From an uncultured Fretibacterium sp. (GTDB lineage: Bacteria; Synergistota; Synergistia; Synergistales; Aminobacteriaceae), in contig CAMVMK010000005.1 in NCBI GenBank assembly GCA_947168585.1, positions 23,145 to 87,144 on the forward strand: a stretch of 64,000 bases of DNA, in the 5' to 3' direction. A program made the position numbers and the translations under genes. Under the pieces are notes generated by a model that saw only the letters and a list, made by a program, of their open reading frames with translations, had not been told where the DNA came from and did not search any database. Positions 33,405 through 45,095 of this stretch are shown here, piece by piece; the first letter of the stretch is position 1; every line of letters begins with the position of its first letter.

Positions 33405-33941
33405 TTACTCCCCGATTACTGCTTCATCAGCAGCTCCTGACGCTGGTTCTTCGCTCATAAGACCGCGCAACTTCATAATTTCGTCTTCAGTTCTTGTGAT
33501 CTTAATAGCTTCAAGAGTAGCGTTTGCAATATTAATAGCGTTTGCTGTACGGCCTGTAACTTTTGTAACAACGTCTTTAACGCCGCCAAGCTCCATAATA
33601 GCACGGACAACACCGCCTGCGATAACTCCTGTACCTTCAGGGCACGGCTTGAGCAAAACTCTCGCAGCTCCGAATTCACCTACAACGGGGTGCGGAATTG
33701 TACTCCCGGCGTGGCGTACAGAAACCATATTTTTCTTAGCTTTTTCAATGCCTTTGCGAACTGCTTCGGCTATTTCTTTAGCTTTGCCGATACCTGTTCC
33801 GACCTGAGACACGCCGTCGCCTACAACTACAAGAACAGCAAAACGGAATCTTTTACCGCCTTTAACGACTTTGCTGACGCGGTTGATAGCGACAACTCTC
33901 TCTTGAAACTCTACGGCTTCTACTTCATTTCTTCTGGGCAT
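33405..33941 (-). CDS. rpsE: 30S ribosomal protein S5
   Basis: FQERVVAINRVSKVVKGGKR is the S5 double-stranded-RNA-binding start, and GAARVLLKPCPEGTGVIAGG the second conserved part. The frame extends to 33974, but ATG 33941 (MPRRNEVEAVE) has GGAGGG upstream and fits the family. About 178 residues with an Ala/Glu tail. Confidence 0.96.
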   Translation of the reverse strand: MPRRNEVEAVEFQERVVAINRVSKVVKGGKRFRFAVLVVVGDGVSQVGTGIGKAKEIAEAVRKGIEKAKKNMVSVRHAGSTIPHPVVGEFGAARVLLKPCPEGTGVIAGGVVRAIMELGGVKDVVTKVTGRTANAINIANATLEAIKITRTEDEIMKLRGLMSEEPASGAADEAVIGE

Positions 33942-33942
33942 T

Positions 33943-34308
33943 TTAGAATACAAGCCCTCCTTCGCGTGCGGCATCAGCTACAGCCGCGATTTTTCCGTGA
34001 TAGGCATGACCTCCGCGATCAAATACTACATTATTAATCCCTTTGGCTTTTGCACGTTCAGCTATTGTCTTGCCGATGACTTTAGCAGCAGCGATATTGC
34101 AGCCGCCTTTAAGTTCAGGCTGTAAGACTTTTTCGAGAGTTGAGGCACTTACAAGAGTATGGCCTTTTTCATCATCGATAACTTGAACGTAAATATTTTT
34201 AAGGCTTCTGAACACGCACAGACGGGGCTTTTCAGCTGTTCCCGAAAGTGTACGGCGCAGTCTTTCATGCCTTATAACGCGCATATCATTTCTTGATTTC
34301 TTTTTCAT
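33943..34308 (-). CDS. rplR: 50S ribosomal protein L18
   Basis: [20 protein letters not shown] and [20 protein letters not shown] identify L18, the 5S rRNA-binding protein. 121 residues. One base separates it from rpsE. Confidence 0.96.
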   Translation of the reverse strand: MKKKSRNDMRVIRHERLRRTLSGTAEKPRLCVFRSLKNIYVQVIDDEKGHTLVSASTLEKVLQPELKGGCNIAAAKVIGKTIAERAKAKGINNVVFDRGGHAYHGKIAAVADAAREGGLVF

Positions 34309-34314
34309 GATGTT

Positions 34315-34854
34315 TTACTTCGCCCCAGTCTTTCCGGCCTTGCGGAGAATATACTCGTTTTCAAACTTGATACCCTTTCCGTGATAAGGCTCCGGCGGTC
34401 TGAACTCTTTAATAAGGGCGCATGTCTGACCTACTAATTCTTTATCAATGCCCTTAACATGGAATTTAATCGGGTTTTCTACAACAATTTCAATACCTGC
34501 AGGAGGCGTGAACTCAATCGGGTGGGAATAGCCCAAATTCAAGACTAATTTCTTGCCCTGCAAGGCCGCTCTCCAACCTACTCCGACTATTTCCATTGTT
34601 TTCTGGAAACCTGTTGTAACGCCTGTGATCATGTTAGCTATTAAAGCTCTCGTCATGCCGTGCCACGCTCTTGTCTGCTTTTCTTCATTAGTTCTTGAAA
34701 CTTTAACTTGAGCGTTATCAATCTCAACGTTAATTCCGGGCATTAATTTAGCATGAAGTTCGCCTTTAGGTCCTTTGACGATGATGTCAGTGCCTTTGAC
34801 TTCAATGCTTGCGCCTTTTACGATGTCTACTGCTTTGCGTCCAATACGAGACAT
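34315..34854 (-). CDS. rplF: 50S ribosomal protein L6
   Basis: MSRIGRKAVDIVKGASIEVK and the C-terminal RPPEPYHGKGIKFENEYILR with the KAGKTGAK end are the L6 hallmarks. 179 residues, normal for the two-domain protein. Confidence 0.97.
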   Translation of the reverse strand: MSRIGRKAVDIVKGASIEVKGTDIIVKGPKGELHAKLMPGINVEIDNAQVKVSRTNEEKQTRAWHGMTRALIANMITGVTTGFQKTMEIVGVGWRAALQGKKLVLNLGYSHPIEFTPPAGIEIVVENPIKFHVKGIDKELVGQTCALIKEFRPPEPYHGKGIKFENEYILRKAGKTGAK

Positions 34855-34866
34855 TTTATAAACCTC

Positions 34867-35271
34867 CTACCAGACATAGCAGAGAACTTCTCCGCCAAGA
34901 CCGAGTTTATTAGCTTCAGCACTTGTCTTCAAGCCTTTTGACGTTGAAAGAATTGCTAAACCTAAACCGCCCATAACAACGGGCAATTTATCACTGCCGA
35001 CATAAATTCTGCGGCCGGGTTTGCTGATTCTTCTAAGTCCCTGAATAACACGCTGACGGCCTGCACCGTATGATAAATAAATTCTGATTTCAGCATACGG
35101 CTTGCCGGGGTCCGTTATCATTCTAAAATTCTTGATATAGCCCTCATCTTTTAATATTCTTGCAAGAGCTAATTTCATTTTGCTCGAAGGAACATCAACG
35201 CTTTCGGCGTAAACCATGTTAGCGTTGCGAATTCTTGTGAGCATATCTGCAACAGGGTCATTTACGTACAC
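34867..35271 (-). CDS. rpsH: 30S ribosomal protein S8 (GTG start)
   Basis: [17 protein letters not shown] begins the protein, and [20 protein letters not shown] near the end matches the S8 rRNA-binding loop. The frame is open to 35403, overlapping rpsN, but GGGGG nine bases before a GTG at 35271 and family length (134) make that GTG the start. Confidence 0.95.
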   Translation of the reverse strand: MYVNDPVADMLTRIRNANMVYAESVDVPSSKMKLALARILKDEGYIKNFRMITDPGKPYAEIRIYLSYGAGRQRVIQGLRRISKPGRRIYVGSDKLPVVMGGLGLAILSTSKGLKTSAEANKLGLGGEVLCYVW

Positions 35272-35285
35272 TTTGACCGTCCCCC

Positions 35286-35471
35286 TTACCAGCTGGCTTT
35301 TACAACGCCCGGGAAAGCTCCCTCGCGTGCCATTTTTCTGAAGCAGCAGCGGCACATATCGAACATTCTGATATAGCCGTGAATACGTCCGCAGAGCGGG
35401 CATCTGTTGTGCTGTCTCGTGCTGAATTTAGGGGTTTTCTGTGCTTTAAGTTTTAATGCTTTTCTTGCCAT
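35286..35471 (-). CDS. rpsN: 30S ribosomal protein S14, type Z (zinc-binding)
   Basis: This short 61-residue form has [20 protein letters not shown], giving two CxxC pairs that bind zinc, and ends [11 protein letters not shown]. The zinc form is typical of Gram-positive-like and Synergistota ribosomes. Positioned between rplE and rpsH as expected. Confidence 0.96.
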   Translation of the reverse strand: MARKALKLKAQKTPKFSTRQHNRCPLCGRIHGYIRMFDMCRCCFRKMAREGAFPGVVKASW

Positions 35472-35479
35472 TTTGTTAC

Positions 35480-36037
35480 TTAAGCCCCCTGATTTCCTGT
35501 TCTAAACGGCATTCCAAGACCTTTTAACAACGAAAAGGCTTCTTCGTCAGTCTTGGCAGTTGTAACGATTGAAACGTTCATGCCGCGTGATCTAATTACT
35601 TTGTCATAGCTTATCTCAGGGAAAATTAACTGCTCACGGAGACCTAAATTATAATTTCCGCGACCGTCAAATCCCTTGCGCGTAATTCCCTGAAAGTCCT
35701 TAATTCCGGGCAATGCCAAAGAAATAAGTCTGTCAAGAAATTCCCACATTTTAGCACCTCTTAAAGTTACAGCGCAGGCTACGGGCATATTCTGACGAAC
35801 TTTGAAACCCGCGATTGATTTTTTCGCCCTCTTTAATAAAGGCTGCTGGCCTGTGATTGCTCTAAGCTCATTAATAGCAGCGTCCATGAATTTAATATCG
35901 AGTTTAGCATCGCCTACACCAATGTTGACTACAACTTTCTCGATTTTAGGAAGCTGCATAACGTTTTTATAACCAAATTCTTTTTGAAGAGCCGGAACTA
36001 CTTCGCTCTTGTATTTTTCAAGCATTCTTGGTGTCAT
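35480..36037 (-). CDS. rplE: 50S ribosomal protein L5
   Basis: [33 protein letters not shown] and [20 protein letters not shown] are L5 motifs. 185 residues; binds 5S rRNA. Three bases follow rplX. Confidence 0.97.
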   Translation of the reverse strand: MTPRMLEKYKSEVVPALQKEFGYKNVMQLPKIEKVVVNIGVGDAKLDIKFMDAAINELRAITGQQPLLKRAKKSIAGFKVRQNMPVACAVTLRGAKMWEFLDRLISLALPGIKDFQGITRKGFDGRGNYNLGLREQLIFPEISYDKVIRSRGMNVSIVTTAKTDEEAFSLLKGLGMPFRTGNQGA

Positions 36038-36040
36038 GGC

Positions 36041-36370
36041 TTAAATTCCTCCGCGATCAATAACTTCGCCGCATTTTTTGCAGACGCGAACTTTTTTACC
36101 GCTCTCAAGGAACGATGCTCCGACCCTTGTAGCCTTGCCGCACTGAGGGCAGACAAGCATGACCTTGCTGGCATAAATCGGGGCTTCCTGTTTGATAATT
36201 CCGGACTGCGGATTATTCTGTGAAGGCTTGACGTGGCGCGAAACCATGTTGACACCTTCAACAACGACTAAATCACGTTCAGGAACACGGCGGATAATTT
36301 TGCCTTCTTTTCCTTTATCCTTGCCGGAAATTACTTTAACCCGGTCATTTTTCTTTAATCTTACTGACAT
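36041..36370 (-). CDS. rplX: 50S ribosomal protein L24
   Basis: The KOW motif [20 protein letters not shown] and [20 protein letters not shown] mark L24. The C-terminal [11 protein letters not shown] and CKKCGEVI pairs form a zinc-ribbon-like end. 109 residues. Confidence 0.96.
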   Translation of the reverse strand: MSVRLKKNDRVKVISGKDKGKEGKIIRRVPERDLVVVEGVNMVSRHVKPSQNNPQSGIIKQEAPIYASKVMLVCPQCGKATRVGASFLESGKKVRVCKKCGEVIDRGGI

Positions 36371-36382
36371 TTTTAATATCTC

Positions 36383-36751
36383 CTATACGACCTCAGGAGC
36401 AAGAGATAATATACGCATGTATTTTTTTGCTCTTAATTCACGGCCTACGGGTCCAAAAATACGTGTTCCTCTCGGTTCTCCGTTAGCGTCAATTAATACT
36501 GCTGCGTTATCATCAAAACGGACATAAGTCCCGTCCCTGCGTCTGACTTCTTTTTTAGTCCTGACTATGACGGCCTTAACTACACTGCCTTTAGCTATAT
36601 TGCTGTTCGGAATGGCCTCACGGACTGACGCGACAATAACATCGCCGATAGTGCCGTAACGTCTTTTACTTCCGCCCATAACCTGAATGCAGAATAATTT
36701 TCTTGCACCTGAATTATCAGCGACATTCAGTACACTTGTAAGCTGTATCAT
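36383..36751 (-). CDS. rplN: 50S ribosomal protein L14
   Basis: [20 protein letters not shown] and the [20 protein letters not shown] segment are diagnostic. 122 residues, normal. It is directly adjacent to rpsQ with no gap. Confidence 0.97.
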   Translation of the reverse strand: MIQLTSVLNVADNSGARKLFCIQVMGGSKRRYGTIGDVIVASVREAIPNSNIAKGSVVKAVIVRTKKEVRRRDGTYVRFDDNAAVLIDANGEPRGTRIFGPVGRELRAKKYMRILSLAPEVV

Positions 36752-37051
36752 TTATGCCTGAACCTCCTCTGAATTTTCAGAAGCTGAATTTTCATCAGTA
36801 CCGAAGACAGGAGCTTTTCTCATAATCTCAACGAGTTCCCAGCGTTTAGTTTTGCTTAAAGGACGGGTCTCGCGGATTTTGACTTCATCTCCCATACCGC
36901 ACTGATTGTTAGCGTCATGAGCCACATATTTCTTAGCGCGCTTAATTCTTTTTCCATACAGCGGGTGTTCTGCCATTCGCTCAACACGGACGACTACAGT
37001 TTTGTCCATTTTGTTGCTTACGACAATACCCGTTCTAACTTTACTCGGCAT
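36752..37051 (-). CDS. rpsQ: 30S ribosomal protein S17
   Basis: [20 protein letters not shown] and [20 protein letters not shown] identify S17. It has a ~15-residue acidic tail after the usual end ([17 protein letters not shown]), giving 99 residues. Its start overlaps the rpmC end by 11 bases. Confidence 0.96.
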   Translation of the reverse strand: MPSKVRTGIVVSNKMDKTVVVRVERMAEHPLYGKRIKRAKKYVAHDANNQCGMGDEVKIRETRPLSKTKRWELVEIMRKAPVFGTDENSASENSEEVQA

Positions 37052-37271
37052 TGGCTGCTTCCTTCTTTTCTGTAACGACCTTCTCAGATGCTATAGTGAG
37101 CAGTCTTGCGATAGTTTTACGAACTTCGCGAATACGGCTTGTATTTTTCAAATGCCCGACAGCATTCTGAAAACGAAGGTTGAATAATTCTGTTTTATAC
37201 TCTTTAACTTTTCCGGCGATCTCTTCGCTTGTGAGCTCTCTGAGTTTCTCCGGCTTTACGCTCGCGTCCAT
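37041..37271 (-). CDS. rpmC: 50S ribosomal protein L29
   Basis: [20 protein letters not shown] and [20 protein letters not shown] are L29 signatures. ATG 37271 follows GGAGGGAG at a suitable distance, so it is preferred over the GTG at 37283. 76 residues with a short Lys/Glu tail. Confidence 0.95.
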   Translation of the reverse strand: MDASVKPEKLRELTSEEIAGKVKEYKTELFNLRFQNAVGHLKNTSRIREVRKTIARLLTIASEKVVTEKKEAANAE

Positions 37272-37275
37272 CAGG

Positions 37276-37692
37276 CTAATCACTCCCTCCGCTGCGTACC
37301 ATGCGAACTTTCACGGGCAGTTTGTGTGAAGCTGTCCTGAAAGCTTCCTGAGCAAGTTCTTCACTAATTCCCGAGAACTCGAACAAGACGCGGCCTCTTT
37401 TAACTGCGGCTACCCAAAATTCCGGAGCTCCCTTTCCTTTACCCATACGAGTTTCCAAAGGTTTTTTGGTGTAGGGTCTATCGGGAAAAACTCTGATCCA
37501 GATTTTGCCGCCTTTTTTCATTTTACGCGAAATGGCAATACGTGTAGCTTCGATTTGTCTTGCTGTAAGCCAAACATTTTCGAGAGCTTGAATACCATAA
37601 TCGCCGAAAGCTATCGTTGTGCCGCCTTTAGAAATACCTCTAAGCGGTGAACGATGTGATTTTCTAAATTTAACTCGGCTTGGCATTAACAT
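37276..37692 (-). CDS. rplP: 50S ribosomal protein L16
   Basis: [20 protein letters not shown], then [20 protein letters not shown], identify L16. Two starts (37692 and 37686) are possible; the first is better spaced from AAGGGGG. About 136-138 residues. Confidence 0.96.
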   Translation of the reverse strand: MLMPSRVKFRKSHRSPLRGISKGGTTIAFGDYGIQALENVWLTARQIEATRIAISRKMKKGGKIWIRVFPDRPYTKKPLETRMGKGKGAPEFWVAAVKRGRVLFEFSGISEELAQEAFRTASHKLPVKVRMVRSGGSD

Positions 37693-37698
37693 GGTAAA

Positions 37699-38382
37699 TT
37701 ACGCCCCCTTATTAGCCGGTCTGTTGCGTGCTGAACGTACAGGAGCAGGGGTTTTCTCGTGTTCTCTGTCTCTGTAAATCCAAATCTTGCAACCGATAAC
37801 ACCGTACATTGTTACAGCTTCTGCAAAACCGTAATCAATATCAGCTCTTATAGTCGAAAGAGGCAACTGGCCTTCATTATACCATTCTGTACGGGCAATT
37901 TCAGCACCGCCTAAACGTCCGGCAACTTGGGCTTTAATGCCTTTAACGCCTGATTTTGTAGCTCTGAAAATTGCCTGCTTCATAGCGCGTCTGAATGAAA
38001 CTCTGCGCTCGAGCGAGCTTGCAATACCTTCAGCGACTAATTGAGCCTCGACATCGGGATTTTTAATTTCATGTACGTTTACCATGACTTTGCCGCCGGT
38101 CAAGGCCTGAAGTTCATTTTTGATATTCTGAATTTCGTTGCCGCCTTTACCGATTACAACACCCGGTCTTGCTGTATGAATTGTGAAACGCACAACAGGC
38201 CCTACACGTTCAATTTCAATGCGTGAAATGCCTGCGCCTTCCCACTTTTTCATGATATATTTACGCAATTTAATATCTTCATGAAGTTTTTTTGCGTAAT
38301 TTTTTTTGTCGGCGTACCATCTTGACTGCCATTCAGTTGAGACACCGAGACGGTAACCGATTGGGTGAACTTTCTGTCCCAT
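37699..38382 (-). CDS. rpsC: 30S ribosomal protein S3
   Basis: [20 protein letters not shown] at the start, the KH domain with [17 protein letters not shown], and the C-terminal [13 protein letters not shown] are standard. 227 residues. It follows rplV with no gap. Confidence 0.97.
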   Translation of the reverse strand: MGQKVHPIGYRLGVSTEWQSRWYADKKNYAKKLHEDIKLRKYIMKKWEGAGISRIEIERVGPVVRFTIHTARPGVVIGKGGNEIQNIKNELQALTGGKVMVNVHEIKNPDVEAQLVAEGIASSLERRVSFRRAMKQAIFRATKSGVKGIKAQVAGRLGGAEIARTEWYNEGQLPLSTIRADIDYGFAEAVTMYGVIGCKIWIYRDREHEKTPAPVRSARNRPANKGA

Positions 38383-38745
38383 TTACTTTTTTCCTCCTTG
38401 ACGCTCGCAAAGCGTTACAGTTACATGCGACATCTTATGCACGTAAGGGTGGGCGCGCCCCATTGAAACCGGACGAAATCTCTTCATCATAGGGCCCTGA
38501 TTGGCATAAACTTCATGGATATATAATTTATCTAAGTCCATACCGTAATTATGCTCTGCGTTCGCCATTGCGCTGTTAAGAACTTTCAAAATTATACCAG
38601 CGGCTTTTTTGTCGCTGAATTTTAAGATAGTTACGGCGTCTGCCGCGCTTTTCCCGCGAATAAGCTCCAAAACCTGACGGACTTTATACGGGGAAATTCT
38701 GGCGTTCTTAGTCATTGCTGTTGCTGTTCTTAATACTTCCGCCAT
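38383..38745 (-). CDS. rplV: 50S ribosomal protein L22
   Basis: RISPYKVRQVLELIRGKSAA, NSAMANAEHNYGMD and RFRPVSMGRAHPYVHKMSHV are L22 motifs, including the exit-tunnel loop. 120 residues. Confidence 0.97.
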   Translation of the reverse strand: MAEVLRTATAMTKNARISPYKVRQVLELIRGKSAADAVTILKFSDKKAAGIILKVLNSAMANAEHNYGMDLDKLYIHEVYANQGPMMKRFRPVSMGRAHPYVHKMSHVTVTLCERQGGKK

Positions 38746-38757
38746 TGTTCTTTCTCC

Positions 38758-39027
38758 TTATTTCTTTTTGTCCTGTCCGGCATGATGTCCGAATTTTCTT
38801 GTCGGAGCAAACTCGCCGAGTTTGTGGCCTACCATGTTCTCGCTGATATAGACGGGCAGGTGCATACGTCCGTTATGAACAGCGATTGTATGCCCGATCA
38901 TCTGCGGAACTACAGTTGAACGTCTTGACCAAGTTTTTACAACTTTTTTGTTGCCTGAAACGTTCATAGCTTCTATTCTGTCGAGGAGCCTCTGTTCAAC
39001 AAAAGGCCCTTTCTTAGTTGAGCGCAT
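38758..39027 (-). CDS. rpsS: 30S ribosomal protein S19
   Basis: [40 protein letters not shown] and [18 protein letters not shown] are S19 signatures. 89 residues. Confidence 0.97.
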   Translation of the reverse strand: MRSTKKGPFVEQRLLDRIEAMNVSGNKKVVKTWSRRSTVVPQMIGHTIAVHNGRMHLPVYISENMVGHKLGEFAPTRKFGHHAGQDKKK

Positions 39028-39044
39028 TTATTTTTCAGCTCCTT

Positions 39045-39872
39045 TTACTTTTCATAACGCCTGCGGATAATCATCTTATCTGATGACTTACGTTTGCGTG
39101 TCTTATAACCCTTTGCAGGAGTGCCCCAAGGCGATACGGGGTGTTTGTTGGATTTTGATTTTCCTTCACCGCCGCCCATTGGGTGGTCTACAGGGTTCAT
39201 AACCATACCTCTTACGGAAGGTCTGCGGCCTTTCCAACGGGTTTTGCCTGCTTTGCCCCAAGAGATATTATCATAATCTTCGTTGCCTACTTGTCCTACG
39301 GTGGCCATGCACTCTAAAAGAATTAAGCGTAATTCACCGCTGGGCATTCTGATATAAGCATATTTGCCCTCTTTGGACATTAATTGAGCTGCTCCACCTG
39401 CTGAACGTACAAATTTAGCACCGCAGCCGGGCTGAAGCTCGATATTGTGAATTACTGTACCAACGGGAATGTCTTTTAATTTCAAGGCATTGCCGGGGGT
39501 AATATCACTGTCGGGTCCTGAATAAATCGTGTCGCCGACATTCAAGCCCTTAGGCATGATTATATAACGTTTTTCACCGTCAGCGTAATTAATTAAACCA
39601 ATTCTGGCGTTGCGGTTAGGATCGTATTCGACCGTTGCAACTTTGCCTGGAACGGCGATTTTATCACGCTTGAAATCTATAATCCGGTAGGCTTTCTTGT
39701 GTCCGCCTCCAATATGGCGCATGGTGATACGGCCTGTATTGTTGCGGCCTCCGTGCTTTTTAAGATGGACAACAAGCGAACGCTCCGGTTTGTCTGCCGT
39801 AATGTCCTCGCGGCCCTGAAGGCTCATATGGCGGCGGGCGGCGGTATACGGCTTAAACTGTTTAATTGACAT
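39045..39872 (-). CDS. rplB: 50S ribosomal protein L2
   Basis: [20 protein letters not shown] at the start, and [20 protein letters not shown], the most conserved L2 segment near the peptidyl-transferase centre. 275 residues, normal. Confidence 0.98.
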   Translation of the reverse strand: MSIKQFKPYTAARRHMSLQGREDITADKPERSLVVHLKKHGGRNNTGRITMRHIGGGHKKAYRIIDFKRDKIAVPGKVATVEYDPNRNARIGLINYADGEKRYIIMPKGLNVGDTIYSGPDSDITPGNALKLKDIPVGTVIHNIELQPGCGAKFVRSAGGAAQLMSKEGKYAYIRMPSGELRLILLECMATVGQVGNEDYDNISWGKAGKTRWKGRRPSVRGMVMNPVDHPMGGGEGKSKSNKHPVSPWGTPAKGYKTRKRKSSDKMIIRRRYEK

Positions 39873-39890
39873 TTTCGTGTTTCTCCTGTT

Positions 39891-40187
39891 TTATATCGAA
39901 GCACCCTCGAAGAACTCGATATGCTGATCCGGCTTAAGGCTTACTATTGCTTTTTTCCATGAGCGTGTGAAGCCCTTAGCAAGTCCGCGTCTGCGCATTT
40001 TGCCTTTAACGTTAATTGTGTTCACAGCGGCAACTTTTACGTTAAAAACTTCTTCGACAGCCTTGCGAATTTGAATTTTATTCGCGCTCTTGTGAACTTC
40101 AAACGTATATTTGTTCAAAGACATTAAGGCACTTGATTTTTCCGTGATTATCGGGCGAATAATAATATCATGAGCAGTTAAATTCAT
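39891..40187 (-). CDS. rplW: 50S ribosomal protein L23
   Basis: [20 protein letters not shown] and [20 protein letters not shown] mark L23, the exit-site protein that docks SRP and trigger factor. 98 residues; overlaps the rplD stop by four bases. Confidence 0.97.
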   Translation of the reverse strand: MNLTAHDIIIRPIITEKSSALMSLNKYTFEVHKSANKIQIRKAVEEVFNVKVAAVNTINVKGKMRRRGLAKGFTRSWKKAIVSLKPDQHIEFFEGASI

Positions 40188-40810
40188 TTTGAATATACCT
40201 CCTCGATTTTCGCAACGACTTCGGGCGTTACAATCAGATTTTTAGCGTTAAGAATATCATAAACATTAATACTTGCAATATTTATGGCCTTAGCACCGGG
40301 CAAATTTCTGACCGAACGTGTTACGTTAAGAGCATTATTATGATAAATCACGAGAGTTTTGCCTACTCCTAAAGCTGTAAATAAATTTTTCACAGCCTTC
40401 GTTGAAGGTTTCTCGATTGTATCAAATCCCTTAACGACTGACATCAAATCTTCACGGACTTTATCAGAAAGAACGCTTCTTAAAGCAAGCTGACGGACTT
40501 TCTTATTAACTTTCTGATGATAATCTCTCGGATGAGGTCCGTGAGCAACACCGCCGTGTACCCAGATAGGCGAACGAGTACTTCCCTGACGGGCGCGGCC
40601 TGTGTGTTTCTGTCTCCAAGGCTTTTTACCGCCTCCGGAAACATCTCCGCGTGTTTTAGTGCTGTGAGTTCCCTGACGGCAATTTGCTAAATGCGCTACT
40701 ACAACTTGATGAATAGCCGACATATGAACAGGAGTATCAAAAACTTCTGAAGAAAGTTCCATTTCTCCGGCTCTTTCGCCAGTGAACTCGTAAACTTTTA
40801 CAAAAGGCAT
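40184..40810 (-). CDS. rplD: 50S ribosomal protein L4
   Basis: [20 protein letters not shown] and [20 protein letters not shown] form the L4 loop reaching the exit tunnel. 208 residues. In some bacteria L4 represses its own operon; no leader evidence for that is visible here. Confidence 0.97.
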   Translation of the reverse strand: MPFVKVYEFTGERAGEMELSSEVFDTPVHMSAIHQVVVAHLANCRQGTHSTKTRGDVSGGGKKPWRQKHTGRARQGSTRSPIWVHGGVAHGPHPRDYHQKVNKKVRQLALRSVLSDKVREDLMSVVKGFDTIEKPSTKAVKNLFTALGVGKTLVIYHNNALNVTRSVRNLPGAKAINIASINVYDILNAKNLIVTPEVVAKIEEVYSK

Positions 40811-40827
40811 AATTATTCTTTCCCTCC

Positions 40828-41454
40828 TTATGCGTGTTTGTAGAGGGCTATCAGGCTGTTTTTCGAGCCCGGAATTGCGCCTTTTACCAAAATTAAATTG
40901 TTCTCAATGTCTACGGCCATGACTGTAAGATTTTTAACAGTAACTTTGTCGCTTCCCATGTGTCCGGGCATTCTCTTGCCGGGAAATACGCGGCCGGGAT
41001 ACGAAATTGCACCGCTTGAACCTCCGTGTCTGTGCTCGACCGAAGTACCATGACTGAACTGCTGACCTCCAAAGTGGTGGCGTTTAATAACACCTGCAAA
41101 GCCTTTACCTTTGGAAATACCTTTGACGTTAATTTTCTCGCCTGCTTCAAATAAGTCAGCTTTTATTTCCTGTCCAACTTCATAGCCTTTTACATCATCG
41201 AGCCTGAATTCCCGAAGTGTCTTTTTGGGTTCAAGTTTTAATTTCTCAAACATAACCCTCTGCGGTTTGGACAGCTTATGAGCTTTGACTGCTCCGAAGC
41301 CGAGAAGAACGGCGGAATATCCGTTCTGTTCAGGGGTTCTCAGAGCAACAACAGAACACGGACCTGCAAGGACGACCGTAACTGCTACGGCCTGACCCTC
41401 GCTGTCGTAAATCTGTGTCATTCCGAGTTTTTTCCCCAGAATCCCTATTGACAT
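40828..41454 (-). CDS. rplC: 50S ribosomal protein L3
   Basis: GILGKKLGMTQIYDSEGQAV and the central SKGKGFAGVIKRHHFGGQQ, then GRVFPGKRMPGHMGSDKVTV, are L3 hallmarks. 208 residues. Confidence 0.98.
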   Translation of the reverse strand: MSIGILGKKLGMTQIYDSEGQAVAVTVVLAGPCSVVALRTPEQNGYSAVLLGFGAVKAHKLSKPQRVMFEKLKLEPKKTLREFRLDDVKGYEVGQEIKADLFEAGEKINVKGISKGKGFAGVIKRHHFGGQQFSHGTSVEHRHGGSSGAISYPGRVFPGKRMPGHMGSDKVTVKNLTVMAVDIENNLILVKGAIPGSKNSLIALYKHA

Positions 41455-41482
41455 AATTACTAAGTCTCCTTAAAAAACTAAA

Positions 41483-41788
41483 CTAAAATTTAATTTGAAT
41501 GTCCACGCCCGAAGCTAAATTAAGCTGCATAAGCGCGTCCATTGTTCTCTGTGTCGGTTCAATAATGTCGATTAACCTTTTATGAGTGCGCATTTCAAAC
41601 TGTTCACGGGCATCTTTGTCTTTGTGAGGCGATTTCAGAATTGTAATTCTGCCTACTTCTGTCGGAAGCGGAATAGGCCCTGAAACTCTTGCGCCTGTTG
41701 CCTGAGCAGTCTCTGCAATCTGCAAAGCTGACGTATCGAGCACTCTATGGTCAAACGACTTTAAGCGAATGCGGATTTTACGTGCCAT
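41483..41788 (-). CDS. rpsJ: 30S ribosomal protein S10 (NusE)
   Basis: [20 protein letters not shown] and [20 protein letters not shown] identify S10, which also serves in transcription antitermination. 101 residues. It follows tuf by 15 bases, so the str and S10 groups are one run here. Confidence 0.98.
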   Translation of the reverse strand: MARKIRIRLKSFDHRVLDTSALQIAETAQATGARVSGPIPLPTEVGRITILKSPHKDKDAREQFEMRTHKRLIDIIEPTQRTMDALMQLNLASGVDIQIKF

Positions 41789-41803
41789 GATTTTATACCG
41801 GCT

Positions 41804-43006
41804 TTACGCGATAATCTGAGTTACAACTCCGGCTCCGACAGTATGACCGCCCTCACGGACTGCGAAACGAAGTCCCTCTTCCATAGCGATCGGCACGATT
41901 AATTCTACTTCAAACGTAGCGTTATCGCCGGGCATTACCATTTCGACACCTTCAGGAAGTTTGATATTTCCTGTAACATCTGTAGTTCTGAAATAGAACT
42001 GAGGCTTGTAACCTGCAAAGAAAGGTGTATGGCGTCCGCCTTCTTCTTTCTTTAATACGTAAACTTCGCCTTTGAATTTTGTATGAGGCGTAACTGTGCC
42101 GGGCTTTGCAAGAACCTGTCCGCGTTCAACATCGCCTTTGTCGATACCGCGAAGCAATACACCAACGTTGTCGCCTGCTTCGGCTGTATCAAGGATTTTG
42201 CGGAACATTTCGAGTGATGTTGCAACTGATTTCGCTGTATCTCTTGACATACCAACGATTTCAACAGGCTCGCCTGCGTTGATTACACCGCGCTCAACTC
42301 TTCCGGTTACGACTGTGCCGCGTCCTGAAATTGTGAAAACGTCTTCGATAGGCATTAAGAACGGCTTATCAATGTCGCGTACAGGTGCAGGAATATAGCT
42401 GTCGCAAGCGTCCATCAAATCCCAAATGGGTTTGGAAATCGGGTCTTCGCGTGTGCCGTTGCCTTTTTCAAGAACTTCAAGAGCAGAACCGCGAATAATA
42501 GGAATATCATCGCCGGGGAACTCGTATTTGTTAAGAAGTTCACGAATTTCCATCTCGACTAAGTCAAGTAATTCGGGGTCATCAACCTGGTCAGTTTTGT
42601 TCATGAAAACAACAAGGGCAGGAACGTTGACCTGACGGGCAAGAAGAACGTGCTCACGGGTCTGAGGCATGGGGCCGTCAGCGGCTGAAACAACTAAGAT
42701 AGCTCCGTCCATCTGTGCAGCACCGGTGATCATGTTCTTGATATAGTCGGCGTGGCCGGGGCAGTCGATGTGGGCATAGTGGCGTTTTTCAGTCTGATAC
42801 TCAACGTGGGCAATATTAATTGTAATTCCGCGTTCTCTTTCTTCAGGGGCTTTATCAATCATATCGTAAGCCGTGAACTCTGCAAAGCTCTGAGTAGCAA
42901 GGCATTTTGTGATAGCCGCTGTAAGTGTTGTTTTGCCGTGATCGATGTGGCCGATCGTACCGATATTTAAGTGAGGCTTATTGCGCTCAAATTTTTCCTT
43001 TGCCAT
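41804..43006 (-). CDS. tuf: Elongation factor Tu
   Basis: GTP-binding motifs [26 protein letters not shown] and MNKTDQVDD are intact, and the beta-barrel domains follow. ATG 43006 ([17 protein letters not shown]) with GGGAG upstream is chosen over an ATG four codons earlier. 400 residues, delivering aminoacyl-tRNA to the ribosome. It is 15 bases from rpsJ. Confidence 0.98.
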   Translation of the reverse strand: MAKEKFERNKPHLNIGTIGHIDHGKTTLTAAITKCLATQSFAEFTAYDMIDKAPEERERGITINIAHVEYQTEKRHYAHIDCPGHADYIKNMITGAAQMDGAILVVSAADGPMPQTREHVLLARQVNVPALVVFMNKTDQVDDPELLDLVEMEIRELLNKYEFPGDDIPIIRGSALEVLEKGNGTREDPISKPIWDLMDACDSYIPAPVRDIDKPFLMPIEDVFTISGRGTVVTGRVERGVINAGEPVEIVGMSRDTAKSVATSLEMFRKILDTAEAGDNVGVLLRGIDKGDVERGQVLAKPGTVTPHTKFKGEVYVLKKEEGGRHTPFFAGYKPQFYFRTTDVTGNIKLPEGVEMVMPGDNATFEVELIVPIAMEEGLRFAVREGGHTVGAGVVTQIIA

Positions 43007-43032
43007 TCTAAAATACAACTCCCTTTAATTAA

Positions 43033-45087
43033 TTAATTTTTCAAAATTTTTTCGCTGACTTCTGCTGGCGTCTGCTCGTAGTGATCAAACTGCATTGAGT
43101 AATTTGCACGCCCTGAAGTTTTGCTTCTTAAATCTGTTGCGTAACCGAACATTCCTGCTAAAGGCACAAAAGCGTCTATCACTCTTGCGTTAGCGCGGAC
43201 GTTCATTCCGTCTATTCTTCCGCGTCTTGATGATAAATCGCCGATAACGTCTCCTACATAGTCTTCAGGTGTTACGACTTCGACTTTCATAACGGGCTCC
43301 ATTAAAACAGGGTCAGCTTTCTTCATAGCTTCCTTGAAACCCATTGAGGCCGCTATCTTGAACGCCATTTCGGAACTGTCGACCTCGTGATAAGAACCGT
43401 CAACGAGAGTAACTTTAACGCCGATGACAGGATAACCGCCGAGAACGCCTGACTGCACGGCTTCTTCAAGACCTTTTTCAACCGCTGAGATAAATTCTTT
43501 CGGAATTGCTCCGCCGACGATTTTATCTTCAAACTGAAATTCTCCGCCCTCAAGAGGCTCAATGTCAAATACAACGTGTCCGTACTGTCCGCGACCGCCT
43601 GACTGCCTGATATATTTACCTTCAGCGTGTGCAGGCTTTCTAATGGCTTCTCTATAGGCAACCTGAGGATTACCGACTTTTACATCAACACCAAATTCGC
43701 GTTTAAGTCTATCAACAATAATCTCAAGATGCAACTCGCCCATTCCGGAAATTACTGTCTGACCGCTCTCTTCGTCATTATGGACTTTGAAAGTCGGGTC
43801 TTCATCAGCTAAGGCGTTAAGACCTTTTGCGAGTTTAACTTTATCCTGTTGAGTAGCGGGTTCGACTGCGAGCGAGATAACAGGCTCCGGGAACTCGAGG
43901 CTCTCTAAGACGATCGGATTTCCTTCTTCGCAGAGAGTATCGCCCGTGCGGGTTGCCTTTAATGACGGTACTGCGACAATCATTCCGGCTTCCATGCTGT
44001 CAATATCTTCGCGCTTGTTCGAGTGCATTCTCATTATACGCCCGATACGTTCACGCTGTCCCGATGTAGGATTATAAACAGTGCTGCCTTTTTCTAATTT
44101 TCCGGAATAAACTCTTAAGAAAAATAATTTTCCTAAGAACGGATCTACAGCAATCTTAAACGCTAAGGCCGTGAAAGGCTCTTCGGGGTCTGCATGACGC
44201 TGTAAAATTTTCTCAGGGTCTTTAGGCTCGCTGCCTTCAACGGGCGGCAGATCTACAGGGCTCGGAAGATATTCAACAACTGCATCAAGTAAAGGCTCTA
44301 CGCATTTATTCTTGAAAGCTGAACCGCAAAGAACGGGAACGGCTTTAAGATTTATAACGGCCTCGCGCAAAGTTTTGCGGATTAACTCTGAACTTATCGG
44401 AGTTCCTTCGAGATAAAGCGTCATTAAATCATCGCTGAAATCTGAAAGACTTTCAATAATATCATCGCGGCCCTTTTTAGCGGCCATTGCAAGCTCTGCA
44501 GGTATCGGCCCTTCCGAAGGTTTCTGACCTAAAACTCCCGAAAAATATAAGGCTTTCTGGTCAATTAAATCAACAACTCCGGCGAAATCGTCTTCTGCTC
44601 CGATTGGAAGCTGTAACGGGATTGCGTTAGCTCCAAGTCTTTCACGCATTGCCGCTACGACTGAAGCGAAATCCGCACCGATTCTGTCCATTTTATTTAC
44701 AAATGCAACTCTCGGAACGTGATATTTATCAGCCTGACGCCAAACTGTTTCAGATTGAGGCTCGACTCCTCCGACTGCACAGAAAACTGCAACAGCTCCG
44801 TCAAGAACTCTCATTGAACGCTCAACTTCAACTGTAAAATCCACGTGGCCTGGCGTATCAATTAAATTTATAGTAAAACCTTTCCACGCGCATGTAGTGG
44901 CCGCTGAAGTTATTGTAATTCCGCGTTCACGTTCCTGCTCCATCCAGTCCATAGTGGCTGTGCCTTCATGAACTTCGCCGACTTTATAATTACTTCCTGT
45001 GTAATATAAAATTCGTTCAGATGTCGTAGTTTTTCCGGCATCGATGTGAGCGGCAATTCCTATATTTCTTACTTTAGTTATATCCAT
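43033..45087 (-). CDS. fusA: Elongation factor G
   Basis: The G motifs [31 protein letters not shown] and [11 protein letters not shown] are intact. Domain IV segments ([23 protein letters not shown]-like [15 protein letters not shown]) are present and the end is complete. 684 residues, within family range. It drives translocation and, with RRF, ribosome recycling. Confidence 0.98.
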   Translation of the reverse strand: MDITKVRNIGIAAHIDAGKTTTSERILYYTGSNYKVGEVHEGTATMDWMEQERERGITITSAATTCAWKGFTINLIDTPGHVDFTVEVERSMRVLDGAVAVFCAVGGVEPQSETVWRQADKYHVPRVAFVNKMDRIGADFASVVAAMRERLGANAIPLQLPIGAEDDFAGVVDLIDQKALYFSGVLGQKPSEGPIPAELAMAAKKGRDDIIESLSDFSDDLMTLYLEGTPISSELIRKTLREAVINLKAVPVLCGSAFKNKCVEPLLDAVVEYLPSPVDLPPVEGSEPKDPEKILQRHADPEEPFTALAFKIAVDPFLGKLFFLRVYSGKLEKGSTVYNPTSGQRERIGRIMRMHSNKREDIDSMEAGMIVAVPSLKATRTGDTLCEEGNPIVLESLEFPEPVISLAVEPATQQDKVKLAKGLNALADEDPTFKVHNDEESGQTVISGMGELHLEIIVDRLKREFGVDVKVGNPQVAYREAIRKPAHAEGKYIRQSGGRGQYGHVVFDIEPLEGGEFQFEDKIVGGAIPKEFISAVEKGLEEAVQSGVLGGYPVIGVKVTLVDGSYHEVDSSEMAFKIAASMGFKEAMKKADPVLMEPVMKVEVVTPEDYVGDVIGDLSSRRGRIDGMNVRANARVIDAFVPLAGMFGYATDLRSKTSGRANYSMQFDHYEQTPAEVSEKILKN

Positions 45088-45095
45088 ATTTTTAA